Source of the DNA: Emticicia sp031378345
Lineage (GTDB): Bacteria; Bacteroidota; Bacteroidia; Cytophagales; Spirosomataceae
Direction of reading: 5' to 3'
DNA: 64,000 nucleotides
Assembly (NCBI GenBank): GCA_031378345.1
Contig: JANNDY010000010.1
Coordinates: 221,821 to 285,820, forward strand
The position numbers and the translations under genes were made by a program. How positions within the stretch are numbered: position 1 is the stretch's first letter; each line of letters starts with the position of its first letter. Below are positions 40,872 to 50,051 of this stretch, in pieces. The notes under the pieces were generated by a model. That model did not search any database and was not told the DNA's origin. It saw nothing but the letters and a program-made list of their open reading frames with translations.

Positions 40872-42014
40872 ATGAGCAAACACGGACGAATTTTAGTCGC
40901 CATGAGCGGCGGTATTGACAGTTCTGTAGCAGCGGTAATGCTCCACGAACAAGGCTACGAAGTAATTGGCATGACCATGAAAACATGGGATTACGCATCT
41001 TCAGGAGGTAGTAAAAAAGAAACTGGCTGTTGCAGCCTCGACTCAATTAATGACGCACGCAATATTGCTGTCAATTTAGGTTTCCCACATTATATATTAG
41101 ACATTCGAGAAGAATTTGGCGATTACGTAATCGACCATTTTACGGGAGAATATTTGGAAGGTCGCACCCCAAATCCATGTGTATTGTGCAATACTCACAT
41201 CAAATGGGACGCATTGCTTCGCCGTGCGGATAAATTAGGTTGTGAATTTATTGCCACTGGACATTATGCAAATGTGCGGGAGGTCGGCTCTCCGAAAGAA
41301 AATTCAAGATTTGTCATTTCAAAAGGAACTGACACTTGGAAAGACCAAAGTTATGTACTTTGGGGAGTTTCGCAAGAAAGCCTTTCTCGAACAAAATTGC
41401 CTTTAGGACATTTGAAAAAATCAGAAATTCGAGAAATGGCAACCCAAAGACAATTGTTCGATTTGGTGAATAAAAAAGAGTCTTACGAAATCTGTTTTGT
41501 ACCTGATAATGATTATAGAGGTTTCTTGAAAAATCGTGTTGAAGGTTTGGAAGAAAGAGTAAAAGGTGGAAACTTTGTTTCGCAAGAAGGCAAAGTTTTG
41601 GGGCAACATGAAGGTTACCCATTTTACACAATCGGACAAAGAAAAGGTTTAGGAAAAGCCTTTGGAAGTCCAACGTATGTAACCGAAATCAGAAAAGAGA
41701 CCAATGAAGTTGTATTGGGCAAAGAAACAGATTTAGACCGAAATGGCATGATGGTTGGAAAAATCGTGATGCAAAAATATGCTAATTTAGACGGAACTCC
41801 ACTTGAAACTGTAACAAAAGTACGTTATAAACATGATGGTTCGCCCGCAACAATCATTCAAGAAGGTGCAAAAATGAAGGTACTTTTCCACGAGCAAGTA
41901 AGCGGAATTGCTCCTGGACAAGCAGCAGTTTTCTACGACGGAGATGACGTTGTAGGCGGCGGCTGGATTCTAAAAAGTTTTAGACAGGAAGGTGATTTTA
42001 TGCATAATTTTTAA
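40872..42014 (+). CDS. mnmA: tRNA-specific 2-thiouridylase
   Basis: A 380-residue enzyme that thiolates uridine 34 of tRNAs for Lys, Glu and Gln. The ATP-pyrophosphatase loop SGGIDSS is at residues 12-18. The catalytic cysteines are Cys103 in NPCVLCN and Cys208 in YEICFVPDNDYRGF. FYTIGQRKGLG starts the beta-barrel part, and VSGIAPGQAAVFYDGD near the end is typical. Length and motifs are normal. It is separated by 28 bp from the Uma2 gene. Confidence 0.97.
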   Translation: MSKHGRILVAMSGGIDSSVAAVMLHEQGYEVIGMTMKTWDYASSGGSKKETGCCSLDSINDARNIAVNLGFPHYILDIREEFGDYVIDHFTGEYLEGRTPNPCVLCNTHIKWDALLRRADKLGCEFIATGHYANVREVGSPKENSRFVISKGTDTWKDQSYVLWGVSQESLSRTKLPLGHLKKSEIREMATQRQLFDLVNKKESYEICFVPDNDYRGFLKNRVEGLEERVKGGNFVSQEGKVLGQHEGYPFYTIGQRKGLGKAFGSPTYVTEIRKETNEVVLGKETDLDRNGMMVGKIVMQKYANLDGTPLETVTKVRYKHDGSPATIIQEGAKMKVLFHEQVSGIAPGQAAVFYDGDDVVGGGWILKSFRQEGDFMHNF

Positions 42015-42042
42015 TAAATTTGGTAAATAAAATAAATATTCA

Positions 42043-42621
42043 ATGAATATTCAACTTGATTTAGACCGTTCCATTGGCAGAATGACCGATAGAGAATTCT
42101 TTCTTTTTGCCTCGAGTAATCGAGATTACAAAATTGAAAGAGAAGCTAACGGTCAAATTATTATCAATATGCCAACAGGATTAAGAACATCGAATTTTAA
42201 CAGCGAATTTAATTATGAAGTTACACATTGGAATCGCCAATCTAAATTAGGCTATGCTTTTGATTCCAATGGTGGTTTTACTTTGCCCGATACTTCTGTC
42301 AAATCTCCTGATGCTTCGTGGGTACGAAAAGACCGTTGGGAAAATTTGGATAACGAAGAAAAGAAAGTTTTTGGTCATTTGGTGCCCGATTTTATTGCTG
42401 AAATTGTTTCAGAATCTGATAGTTTAAGGCAACAAAAGCAAAAGATGATTCATTGGCGAGAGAATGGTGTAATGCTCGGTTGGCTGATTGACCCATATAG
42501 TGAAACCACATTTATTTATCGTTTGGGTTCTGACGAAATAGAAGAAAAAGCATTTTCGGAGAGCCTTTCAGGTGAAGATATTTTACCAAATTTTGAAATA
42601 ACGATTTCAAAAATGTTTTAA
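42043..42621 (+). CDS. Uma2 family putative endonuclease
   Basis: A 192-residue protein of the Uma2 (DUF820) restriction-endonuclease-like fold. Typical segments: EREANGQIIINMPTG with the N-terminal Glu, SPDASWVRKDRWE (catalytic Asp), PDFIAEIVSESDSLRQQKQKM (Glu and the Ser-Asp box) and WRENGVMLGWLIDPYSETTFIY. Uma2 proteins are numerous in cyanobacteria and some Bacteroidota; their biological role is not settled. The gene ends in its own terminator. Confidence 0.92.
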   Translation: MNIQLDLDRSIGRMTDREFFLFASSNRDYKIEREANGQIIINMPTGLRTSNFNSEFNYEVTHWNRQSKLGYAFDSNGGFTLPDTSVKSPDASWVRKDRWENLDNEEKKVFGHLVPDFIAEIVSESDSLRQQKQKMIHWRENGVMLGWLIDPYSETTFIYRLGSDEIEEKAFSESLSGEDILPNFEITISKMF

Positions 42622-42645
42622 AGGCAGTTTTTCTGCCTTTTTTTA
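42621..42645 (+). terminator. Rho-independent terminator
   Basis: AAGGCAG-TTTTT-CTGCCTT followed by a T-run, starting at the Uma2 stop codon. Confidence 0.85.
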
Positions 42646-42690
42646 ATAAATGTAGGCAGATTTACGTTTAGAAGGTAAAAACTTTATTTT

Positions 42691-44325
42691 ATGAAAAAAC
42701 TATACATTCTTTTTTTTCTTACATCATTCTCAACTTTCGCACAAAACCAATACTTAGTCTTGTTCAAAGACAAAGCCAATTCTTCGTACTCCATTTCTCG
42801 ACCAAAAGAATTCCTTTCTGAGCGTTCGATTAAGCGTCGAACTAATCAAAATATAGCTATAACTGAGAGAGATTTGCCAGTGAATCAAACTTATTTGAAT
42901 GAAATAGCAAAATTAAGTGCAAAAGTTATTTATAAAACAAAATGGCTCAATGGTGCATTAATTCAAACCGATGCAGCAACGCTAAATAAAGTTCTCGCAC
43001 TTTCATTTGTGCGTGGCATAGAAGGCAAAGGAGATATTCGTAATACTCGTCAAAATGCTGATAATCAAATACTTACAACAAAAGATAAGTTTGGTAACGA
43101 AGGAATTACCGACAACGGACTTTCGCAAACACAACTCGCTATGCTTGGAGCAGACAAGATGCACCAAAAAGGTTTTCGTGGCGAAGGAATGCTGATTGGT
43201 GTTTTAGATTCTGGTTTTTTAAATGCAAATCAGCTTACGTTTTTCAAAGATTTATTCAACGATAAAAGAGTAATCGGTACTTGGGATTTTGTCAATAACG
43301 AAGTAAATGTTTATAACGACCATAATCACGGTACAAATGTATTATCGTGCATGGCAGCTTTTGAAGATAGCCGAATTGTAGGAACTGCTTATAAAGCGAG
43401 CTATTTATTGCTAACTACCGAAGATGTTGGTTCAGAAACCAAGCGTGAAGAGGCCAATTGGCTTTTTGGTGCAGAAATGGCAGATAGCGTAGGAGTTGAT
43501 GTAATAAATACATCTTTGGGTTATTCAACTTTTGATAATGCCGCTCAAAACTATAAATATTCTGACATGAATGGCGACCGAGCATTGGCAACTCGTGCAG
43601 CTGATTGGGCGGCTCAAGTTGGTATTTTGGTCGTAGCTTCGGCAGGAAATGATGGTAATTCGGCATGGAAATATGTTGGAACTCCAGCCGATGCCGATTC
43701 AATCATTGCAGTTGGTGCAGTTTTTGGAACAAAAGCAATTGCTTCATTTAGTTCTTATGGTCCTTCGGCAGATGGACGAGTAAAACCAGAATTATCGGCA
43801 CAAGGAGCTGGAACGATTGTCGGAAATACAAATAGTACAGTTGGTTCAAGTAATGGCACGTCATTTTCATCACCATTGATGGCTGGTTTTGCAGCGAGTT
43901 TTTGGCAGGCATTTCCGAAGCTTACAAATATGCAAGTGCGTAAATATTTGATTCGTTCGGCAAGTCAATATGATAATCCAGATGCCCGTGTTGGCTACGG
44001 AATTCCAAACTTCGATAAGGCTTATGAAATTGCAGAATTAGAGGTTTTAATAGCAGAATTGAAGAAAACAGGGCAAGAAGTGGCAGTTTTTCCTAATCCT
44101 TTTTCTGACCCACAAGGGTTAAAAGTTTGGATTTTGAAAGATGATGCAGGACAAAATTTTGATTTTTCTTTGTTCGATTTATCGGGAAAGCAGGTTTGGA
44201 ACATGACAACTAAAGAGCTAAAAATTACTTTGCCAATTTTCAAAAATGATTTAGCCCAAGCTACATATATCTTAAAAGTTACATCTGAAAACCTAAACTT
44301 TTTTACGAAAATAATGAAAGATTAA
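42691..44325 (+). CDS. S8 subtilisin-like protease with type IX sorting domain
   Basis: A 544-residue secreted protease. The signal peptide ends near TFAQ (residue 18). A pro-region follows, then the S8 domain with Asp173 (IGVLDSG), His213 (DHNHGT), oxyanion Asn320 (ASAGND) and Ser391 (NGTSFSSPLMAG). Residues about 465-544 are a Por/T9SS type A sorting domain (VAVFPNPFSDPQGLKVW ... ATYILKVTSEN), so it should be exported by the type IX system, whose plug protein is encoded at 20486. A near -7 box (TACGTTTA, 42663) lies 20 bp upstream. Substrates are unknown. Confidence 0.94.
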   Translation: MKKLYILFFLTSFSTFAQNQYLVLFKDKANSSYSISRPKEFLSERSIKRRTNQNIAITERDLPVNQTYLNEIAKLSAKVIYKTKWLNGALIQTDAATLNKVLALSFVRGIEGKGDIRNTRQNADNQILTTKDKFGNEGITDNGLSQTQLAMLGADKMHQKGFRGEGMLIGVLDSGFLNANQLTFFKDLFNDKRVIGTWDFVNNEVNVYNDHNHGTNVLSCMAAFEDSRIVGTAYKASYLLLTTEDVGSETKREEANWLFGAEMADSVGVDVINTSLGYSTFDNAAQNYKYSDMNGDRALATRAADWAAQVGILVVASAGNDGNSAWKYVGTPADADSIIAVGAVFGTKAIASFSSYGPSADGRVKPELSAQGAGTIVGNTNSTVGSSNGTSFSSPLMAGFAASFWQAFPKLTNMQVRKYLIRSASQYDNPDARVGYGIPNFDKAYEIAELEVLIAELKKTGQEVAVFPNPFSDPQGLKVWILKDDAGQNFDFSLFDLSGKQVWNMTTKELKITLPIFKNDLAQATYILKVTSENLNFFTKIMKD

Positions 44326-44566
44326 GTTTTTTTTCGTGGTTAAATAATGTTTGATAGGAGAGGAGTTTATTTTGATAAATACACTGCTTTGTTTAAATGA
44401 TATGCTTAGACATCATTAAAATAGAAAATATTTCATAGTATTGAAGTTTCTAAGTACAATATTATTGTTAAAAATTTGTTAAGCGGAACTCTTTCATTCA
44501 AATTTTTATTATCACTTCAAACAATAATCTATTAATTTCAAATCATCAATTAAAACTATATACAAA
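44326..44566. other. 240-bp gap without a recognised gene
   Basis: AT-rich DNA between the subtilase and the HMA gene. I see no open frame with coding character, no hairpin of note and no exact -7 box. It is probably the promoter region of the HMA-domain gene. Confidence 0.4.
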
Positions 44567-44929
44567 ATGAAAAAAGTAATTGGAATTTTATCTATCTTAT
44601 TGATTATCAGCAACTTAGTAATGGCAAAAGCATTTATAGAGCCACCAAAAACTGCTGAAATAAAAATCAAAACATCGGCTGTGTGCGGAATGTGCAAAAA
44701 ACGTATTGAACGAGATTTGGGTGTTACCAAAGGAATTGTTAGTTCTCAATTAGATGTTTCAAGCAAAATCGTTACGATTACTTACAACACCAAAAAGACA
44801 AATCCTGAAAAAATCAAGACAGTTATTTCAAAAATTGGCTATGATGCTGACGAAGTTGTTGCCGACCAAAAATCGCACGATGCTTTGCCAGATTGCTGTC
44901 AGAAAACAGCCGCAGCTCACAAAGATTAA
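44567..44929 (+). CDS. Exported heavy-metal-associated (HMA) domain protein
   Basis: A 120-residue protein with a signal peptide (hydrophobic residues 4-20). One HMA domain (about residues 30-98) carries the metal motif CGMCKKR with Cys40 and Cys43, followed by the typical YNTKKTNPEKIKTVISKIGYDAD. The C-terminal tail HDALPDCCQKTAAAHKD has two more Cys and two His and may add a second metal site. It is likely a periplasmic copper or similar metal-binding chaperone. It is a single gene; the terminator behind it is shared with sucC. Confidence 0.9.
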   Translation: MKKVIGILSILLIISNLVMAKAFIEPPKTAEIKIKTSAVCGMCKKRIERDLGVTKGIVSSQLDVSSKIVTITYNTKKTNPEKIKTVISKIGYDADEVVADQKSHDALPDCCQKTAAAHKD

Positions 44930-44947
44930 AGTTAAAAACTACAAATA

Positions 44948-44982
44948 AAAATACCTGATAAATCACTTTATCAGGCATTTTT
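44948..44982. terminator. Bidirectional rho-independent terminator
   Basis: CCTGATAAA / TTTATCAGG with a 4-nt loop, A-run before and T-run after, between the convergent HMA-domain gene and sucC. Confidence 0.85.
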
Positions 44983-45001
44983 ATTAAATATACGAATGAA
45001 A

Positions 45002-46216
45002 TTAGTCGTTCAATACTTTCTCAACTAATTCGGCAGCTTCTTTCAAAACAATAGCTGAATATACTTTCAAGCCTGATTCTTTGATAATTGCTGAACCTTC
45101 GGCAGCATTTGTTCCTTGTAAACGAACGATAATCGGCACAGGAATTTCGCCTATAGCCTTGTAAGCCTCAACAACACCATTCGCAACACGGTCGCAACGT
45201 ACAATTCCGCCAAAGATATTAATCAAAATAGCCTTAACATTTGGGTCTTTCAAGATAATTCTGAAACCTGCTTCTACGGTTTTTGCATTTGCACTACCAC
45301 CTACGTCCAAAAAATTAGCTGGTTCTCCACCTGCCAATTTGATGATGTCCATCGTAGCCATTGCCAAACCTGCACCATTTACCATACAACCTACGTTTCC
45401 GTCAAGTTTTACATAATTTAGGTCATTTTCAGATGCTTCAACTTCCAATGGGTCTTCCTCAGCTTTATCACGCATGGCGGCCAAATCTGGGTGACGATAT
45501 AAAGCATTGTCATCTAAATTTACTTTTGCATCAACTGCAAGGATTTTATTATCGGATGTTTTCAAAACTGGGTTGATTTCAAACATCGCAGAATCTGACT
45601 CTATATAAGCCTGATAAAGTGAGCTTACAAATTTCACCATTTCTTTATTAGCAACACCAGTCAGACCTAATTTGTCAGCAATTTTACGAGCTTGAAAAGC
45701 CTGTAAACCAACACGTGGGTCAATCCACTCTTTGAATATTTTTTCTGGATGATGCTCGGCAACTTCTTCAATATCCATTCCACCTTCTGTCGAAGCCATG
45801 ATTACATTACAACCTTTCGCTCTGTCAAGCAAAATGCCCATGTAGTATTCTTTTGGCTCGCTCTCGCCTGGATAATAAGCATCTTCGGCAACTAAAATTT
45901 TATTAACTTTCTTGCCTTCTGCACCTGTTTGGATTGTAACAAGGACATTTCCAAGTAAATTAGTAGCTATTGTTGTTACATCATCTGCCGATTTTGCTAA
46001 TTGTACGCCACGCTGTGTTGTACCAACAATACTACCTTTCCCACGTCCACCTGCATGAATTTGAGATTTTACAACGGCAAACTTAGAGTTTGTCATTTCG
46101 GCAATTTGCTTATAAGCTTCAACAGCTTGCTCTGGCGTTTCGGCTACAATTCCTCGTTGGATTCGTACACCATAACGGCTTAGTATTTCTTTACCTTGAT
46201 ACTCGTGAACGTTCAT
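45002..46216 (-). CDS. sucC: Succinate-CoA ligase (ADP-forming) subunit beta
   Basis: A 404-residue subunit of the TCA-cycle enzyme that makes ATP or GTP from succinyl-CoA. The start MNVHEYQGKEILSRYGV is diagnostic. The ATP-grasp domain contains KSQIHAGGRGKG and STEGGMDIEEVAEHHPEKI; the C-terminal CoA-ligase domain has VDAKVNLDDNALYRHPDL, GNVGCMVNGAGLAMATMD and NIFGGIVRCD. Length is normal. The alpha subunit gene (sucD) is not adjacent, as is often the case in Bacteroidota. A promoter with TTG and TAATTTAG is seen at 46252-46281. Confidence 0.97.
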   Translation of the reverse strand: MNVHEYQGKEILSRYGVRIQRGIVAETPEQAVEAYKQIAEMTNSKFAVVKSQIHAGGRGKGSIVGTTQRGVQLAKSADDVTTIATNLLGNVLVTIQTGAEGKKVNKILVAEDAYYPGESEPKEYYMGILLDRAKGCNVIMASTEGGMDIEEVAEHHPEKIFKEWIDPRVGLQAFQARKIADKLGLTGVANKEMVKFVSSLYQAYIESDSAMFEINPVLKTSDNKILAVDAKVNLDDNALYRHPDLAAMRDKAEEDPLEVEASENDLNYVKLDGNVGCMVNGAGLAMATMDIIKLAGGEPANFLDVGGSANAKTVEAGFRIILKDPNVKAILINIFGGIVRCDRVANGVVEAYKAIGEIPVPIIVRLQGTNAAEGSAIIKESGLKVYSAIVLKEAAELVEKVLND

Positions 46217-46251
46217 CTAAAGTAGGATTTTTTTAAGTTTTAAATTTTTTG

Positions 46252-46281
46252 CTAAATTAGTGAACAAAAACGAAATAACAA
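46252..46281 (-). promoter_or_regulatory. Candidate sucC promoter
   Basis: On the minus strand, TTG (46279-46281) is 19 bp before TAATTTAG (46252-46259), a one-mismatch -7 box. The leader would be about 30 nt. Confidence 0.4.
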
Positions 46282-46299
46282 TTATCAATTATCAGTTAA
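46279..46299. repeat. Heptamer array upstream of sucC
   Basis: CAATTAT twice and CAGTTAA in register. It overlaps the candidate -33 element. Confidence 0.5.
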
Positions 46300-46393
46300 T
46301 TGCTAAATTGCTATAATAATACAAGAAACTGTCAGATTATGCAGTATTATTATTAATTTTAAGCAAATAATTATATTTAAATTTTATAACAAA

Positions 46394-48331
46394 TTGAATA
46401 AATACAATTCAGAAGAAATAGTCAGCAAAACAATAAATAAATCAAACACAACAGCAATACTAAATCACTTCTTATTTTTGCTCCTATTCATTGTTTTTTT
46501 TGATTCACACAGTCAAATTAATAAATACGAACATTATTTTACTTCAAATGAAGTTGGCTCATTTTTAGTTGGCGATAAAGAATTATTTTGGGATAACCCA
46601 ATTGGTGTATTCAAGAAAAACTTATCTACCAATAAAGTTGAAATGATTAGGCGTAATTATTCAAAGATTTCTCGTCGAGCATATTTCATTGGTTATGACG
46701 ATCAAAATAAACTCTGGATTCAAAATTCTTTTATACCTAAATATTCTATCTACGATGGACAAAATTTTATCACTTCCGATACGATAAAAGTAAATTCATC
46801 AAAAATTCCCCTCAATAATTTAAGAGTTTTTGTTATAGATAAGAATAAGAGAAAATGGATAATTAATAAAGAGAATGAATTATATATAATTGATAAAAAA
46901 GATGTTCTAAATTTTAAAAATATTGGATTTGAGGCTATTAAAGGTAGTATTTCGTGTATAACATTTGATTTTACTGGAAATTTATGGATTTCAACTTATA
47001 AAGAAATTTTTAAATTTGACCTTAACGAAGCAAAACTTATTAAAATTGAAACAGAAGGTCTTTTCGAAGTAATTAGCAAAAATATTTCAATAATCTCAAT
47101 TGGTATAGACAACAGAGATAATATATGGGTTGCACAAATCCCAAGAAGTGCTATTGGTATCTATGAAAATGCAAATAAAAAATGGAGAAAAGTTACCTTT
47201 AATGAGAATCCATCTTTCATTGGTGTGAATCAGATATTAATTGATGAAGATAATACAAAATGGTTTACGAGTTCAAATGGAATTATTCTGATTAATGGTA
47301 AAGATTCAAAAATTTATTACAATGATTCAACCTCAAAATCTTCTTATGGAATACAACTTGATAGTCAGAAAAATGCGTATGTAAGTTATCTTTCTGGAAC
47401 AATCTATAAATTTGAAAATGAAAAATTTAAACAGGTTTTTACGAATTCTAATCCACTTGAAAGTAATTTATTAAATGCCATTTATAAAGATGATAAAAGT
47501 ATATGGATTAATGCCTCAAAGGGTTTGCATAAATTTGACGGTAAAAATTGGATGAATTTTGATTTTGCGACATTAGGTCAAGGAAATCACAAATATTTAA
47601 ATGATTTTTATATAGATAAACAAGGGAATCGATGGTTTGGAACAACCACTGGATTATTCAAATTTAATAAAGTTAAATGGGAGATATTTGACCGAGATAA
47701 TAAAGGTTTAAAAAGTGATTTTGTAAATGCTTTTCTTTTCGATAGTAAAAATAAACTCTGGATTGGAACTCGTGAAGGTTTATTTAGATATGACCAAGAT
47801 TCAATACCTTGCAAAATTCCCATAAATCCAAATGTTAGATTTAATGAATTCATAAAATTTATAAAAAAAGATTCAGAAGGTAATATTTGGGTAGCACGTG
47901 ATGAATATTCTGCATCACTTTATAAATATAACGAAAAAACTGATACTTTTAGTTATTTCTTATACGACATTTTAGATACTAAAAATGACAATTCTGATAA
48001 TCTTTACTTTTTATCAAGCAAAGAGATATTAACAACATTTAAAGGAGATGTTTGCGTTCCTGACTTAAAAGTTCCTTCTTTCAATAAGGTCAAATTTTAT
48101 AAAATGCTTTTTGATAACGATACTTTATGGATTTTATTAAGTAATGGGCATTTATTAAAATCAACCAAAGGAAAATTTGAAATTTATAAAAACCCAATCA
48201 TAGATGATATTTCTGATGGCATTACTTGCTTCACAATAAATGATTCAAAAGTATATTTTGGAACTCACTATGGTCTTTTTGTAGTAAAATTAAAAGAATT
48301 GGAGAAAATAGAATTATTTTCAAATTGGTAA
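46394..48331 (+). CDS. Exported propeller protein (two-component regulator propeller repeats)
   Basis: A 645-residue protein. A hydrophobic signal (HFLFLLLFIVFFDSHSQ, about residues 25-41) is followed by Reg_prop-type blades: LWIQNSFIPKYSIYDG, WINASKGLHKFDGKNW, RWFGTTTGLFKFNK, LWIGTREGLFRYDQ and VYFGTHYGLFVVK. Such blades normally form the periplasmic sensor of hybrid two-component systems, but no Y_Y_Y domain, membrane segment or kinase follows. There is no ATG before the signal; a TTG at 46394 is the best available start. The ABC ATPase gene follows 11 bp downstream. The function is open. Confidence 0.78.
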   Translation: MNKYNSEEIVSKTINKSNTTAILNHFLFLLLFIVFFDSHSQINKYEHYFTSNEVGSFLVGDKELFWDNPIGVFKKNLSTNKVEMIRRNYSKISRRAYFIGYDDQNKLWIQNSFIPKYSIYDGQNFITSDTIKVNSSKIPLNNLRVFVIDKNKRKWIINKENELYIIDKKDVLNFKNIGFEAIKGSISCITFDFTGNLWISTYKEIFKFDLNEAKLIKIETEGLFEVISKNISIISIGIDNRDNIWVAQIPRSAIGIYENANKKWRKVTFNENPSFIGVNQILIDEDNTKWFTSSNGIILINGKDSKIYYNDSTSKSSYGIQLDSQKNAYVSYLSGTIYKFENEKFKQVFTNSNPLESNLLNAIYKDDKSIWINASKGLHKFDGKNWMNFDFATLGQGNHKYLNDFYIDKQGNRWFGTTTGLFKFNKVKWEIFDRDNKGLKSDFVNAFLFDSKNKLWIGTREGLFRYDQDSIPCKIPINPNVRFNEFIKFIKKDSEGNIWVARDEYSASLYKYNEKTDTFSYFLYDILDTKNDNSDNLYFLSSKEILTTFKGDVCVPDLKVPSFNKVKFYKMLFDNDTLWILLSNGHLLKSTKGKFEIYKNPIIDDISDGITCFTINDSKVYFGTHYGLFVVKLKELEKIELFSNW

Positions 48332-48342
48332 ATTGAAAAAAT

Positions 48343-48996
48343 ATGCTCATTGCAAAAAACATCAAAAAAAACTACGGGAATCTACCAGTGTTGAAAGGCA
48401 TTGATTTGGAAATTAGTCAAGGCGAAATCATTTCGATTGTGGGAGCTTCGGGTGCAGGAAAAACGACATTATTGCATATTCTTGGCACGCTCGACAAGGC
48501 AGATTCGGGCGAAGTATTGCTTGACGATATAGAATATAACTCACTGAAAGACAAAGAGTTAGCTCGATTTAGAAATGAAAAAATAAGTTTTATTTTTCAA
48601 TTCCATAACCTTATGCCAGAGTTTACTGCCTTAGAAAATGTCTGTATTCCTGCATGGATTCGAGGAAAAAACAATGCAGAAGCTACTCAAAAAGCAGAAG
48701 AAATATTAACAATGCTTGGTTTAAGAGAACGAATCAAACATTTTCCGTCGGAACTTTCGGGAGGAGAACAACAACGTGTTGCCGTAGCAAGAGCCTTAAT
48801 AAATTCTCCTTCAGTTATTTTTGCCGACGAACCAAGTGGCAATTTAGATTCTAAAAATGCAGAAGAATTACACAATTTGTTTTTTGAATTGAGGAAACAA
48901 TTTAATCAGACATTTGTTATTATTACTCATAACGAACAATTGGCAAATATGGCTGATAGAAAGTTGGTTATGCAAGACGGTCTTATTTTAGTGTAA
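48343..48996 (+). CDS. ABC transporter ATPase (LolD/MacB type)
   Basis: A 217-residue ATPase with Walker A GASGAGKT at residues 34-41, LSGGEQQ at 138-144 and EPSGNLD, matching the LolD/FtsE/MacB group (ITHNEQLANMADRKLVMQDG near the end). It would energise lipoprotein release or a mechanotransmission-type exporter. No permease gene is beside it; the upstream neighbour is the propeller protein and the downstream one the queuosine-precursor transporter. Its last codons form the first unit of a heptamer array. Confidence 0.92.
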   Translation: MLIAKNIKKNYGNLPVLKGIDLEISQGEIISIVGASGAGKTTLLHILGTLDKADSGEVLLDDIEYNSLKDKELARFRNEKISFIFQFHNLMPEFTALENVCIPAWIRGKNNAEATQKAEEILTMLGLRERIKHFPSELSGGEQQRVAVARALINSPSVIFADEPSGNLDSKNAEELHNLFFELRKQFNQTFVIITHNEQLANMADRKLVMQDGLILV

Positions 48997-49057
48997 AGTG
49001 TAGAGTTTAGAATGTATATTTTCACTCATCACTCTACATTAATAACTCTACATTAAA
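48990..49057. repeat. Inverted pair of heptamer arrays
   Basis: The left arm is AGTGTAA, AGTGTAG, AGTTTAG, AATGTAT (48990-49017). The right arm is CACTCAT, CACTCTA, CATTAAT, AACTCTA, CATTAAA (49023-49057). The first unit contains the stop codon of the ABC ATPase gene. Confidence 0.8.
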
Positions 49058-49060
49058 AAA

Positions 49061-49840
49061 ATGGATTCAATAAAATCTAAAAAACAGACGCTTTACTTAG
49101 TTTTGTGTGGCATATTTTTGACAAATGCCATTGTTGCCGAAGTAATTGGAGCGAAGATATTTTCGATGGAAGCTACTTTGGGTATCGCTCCTTTGCAGAT
49201 TCCGCTTTTTGGGCAAAAATTTGACTTTAATATGTCGGCTGGTGTGCTAAACTGGCCTTTTGTCTTTATCACTTCTGATATTATTAATGAATATTTTGGT
49301 AAAAGTGGTGTCAAGAAGATTTCTTACTTGACGGCAATTCTGATTGCATATTCATTCATCATTATTTACATTTCTACGATTGTTGCTCCTGCCGAATTTT
49401 GGGTCAATCATAATAACAAAGATTCTTCGGGGCAGAACTTAAATATCAATGAGGCTTACGGAATCATTTTTAGGCAAGGTTTAGGCATTATTTTAGGTTC
49501 GATTACGGCTTTTTTAGTTGGACAAATCCTTGATGCCACTGTTTTTCATTGGTTGAGAAGATATACCAATAATAAGATGATTTGGCTCAGAGCAACTGGT
49601 TCGACCTTAATTTCGCAGTTGATTGATAGTTATGTAGTGGTTTTCATTGCCTTTTATCTTTTCAATGATTGGACTTTGACAGAGGTTTTAACAACGGGCT
49701 TCAATAACTATATCTATAAATTTTTGGTGGCGATTCTTCTTACTCCTCTCATCTATTTAGCACACAATCTTATTGATAAATATTTGGGTAAAGAACACGC
49801 TCATCAAATCATTGAAGAGGCTACTTTTACGCCGATGTAA
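49061..49840 (+). CDS. Queuosine precursor transporter (VUT/YhhQ family)
   Basis: A 259-residue integral membrane protein with about six hydrophobic segments. The N-terminal LYLVLCGIFLTNAIVAEVIG, the FVFITSDIINEYFG segment, and LRATGSTLISQLIDSYVVVF are hallmarks of the VUT family, whose characterised members import preQ0/preQ1 for queuosine synthesis. No queuosine pathway gene is adjacent, and no preQ1 riboswitch is visible in the 64-bp leader, which is mostly a heptamer array. Assignment rests on these motifs. Confidence 0.93.
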   Translation: MDSIKSKKQTLYLVLCGIFLTNAIVAEVIGAKIFSMEATLGIAPLQIPLFGQKFDFNMSAGVLNWPFVFITSDIINEYFGKSGVKKISYLTAILIAYSFIIIYISTIVAPAEFWVNHNNKDSSGQNLNINEAYGIIFRQGLGIILGSITAFLVGQILDATVFHWLRRYTNNKMIWLRATGSTLISQLIDSYVVVFIAFYLFNDWTLTEVLTTGFNNYIYKFLVAILLTPLIYLAHNLIDKYLGKEHAHQIIEEATFTPM

Positions 49841-49864
49841 ATTTGATTGTAGCATTTCTTGAAT

Positions 49865-49903
49865 AAAAAACGAGCCAAAACTTAATATTTTGGCTCGTTT
49901 TTT
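49865..49903. terminator. Bidirectional rho-independent terminator
   Basis: A 16-bp stem AAAAAACGAGCCAAAA / TTTTGGCTCGTTTTTT with a 7-nt loop, between the convergent transporter gene and the 49-residue gene. Confidence 0.9.
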
Positions 49904-50051
49904 ATTTTTCTAACTCAAAATTAGGCAATTTGCAATTTCCTGCACAACTCGCACAGCCTCCACTTTTTGCCGAAAATTGTTTTCTGATAACATTGCCTAA
50001 ATACGCCAATGCTCCCAAAAACACAAGTCCGATAATAATATTTTCTATCAT
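49902..50051 (-). CDS. FeoB-associated Cys-rich membrane protein (49 residues)
   Basis: A short gene read in the gap. The ATG is at 50051 and the TAA at 49902-49904. The protein MIENIIIGLVFLGALAYLGN.. has one transmembrane helix (residues 4-20), then a basic stretch and a Cys cluster SGGCASCAGNCKLP with three Cys. This matches small FeoB-associated Cys-rich (virus attachment p12-like) proteins. No feoA or feoB is in the window. Its ATG overlaps the TGA of the YfiT/DinB gene (ATGA), so it should be translationally coupled to that gene. Confidence 0.82.
   Translation of the reverse strand: MIENIIIGLVFLGALAYLGNVIRKQFSAKSGGCASCAGNCKLPNFELEK

Noticed and set aside
49000..49060. preQ1 riboswitch before the queuosine-precursor transporter
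   Set aside because: The leader is only 64 bp and consists of heptamer repeats; no preQ1 aptamer pattern is visible.
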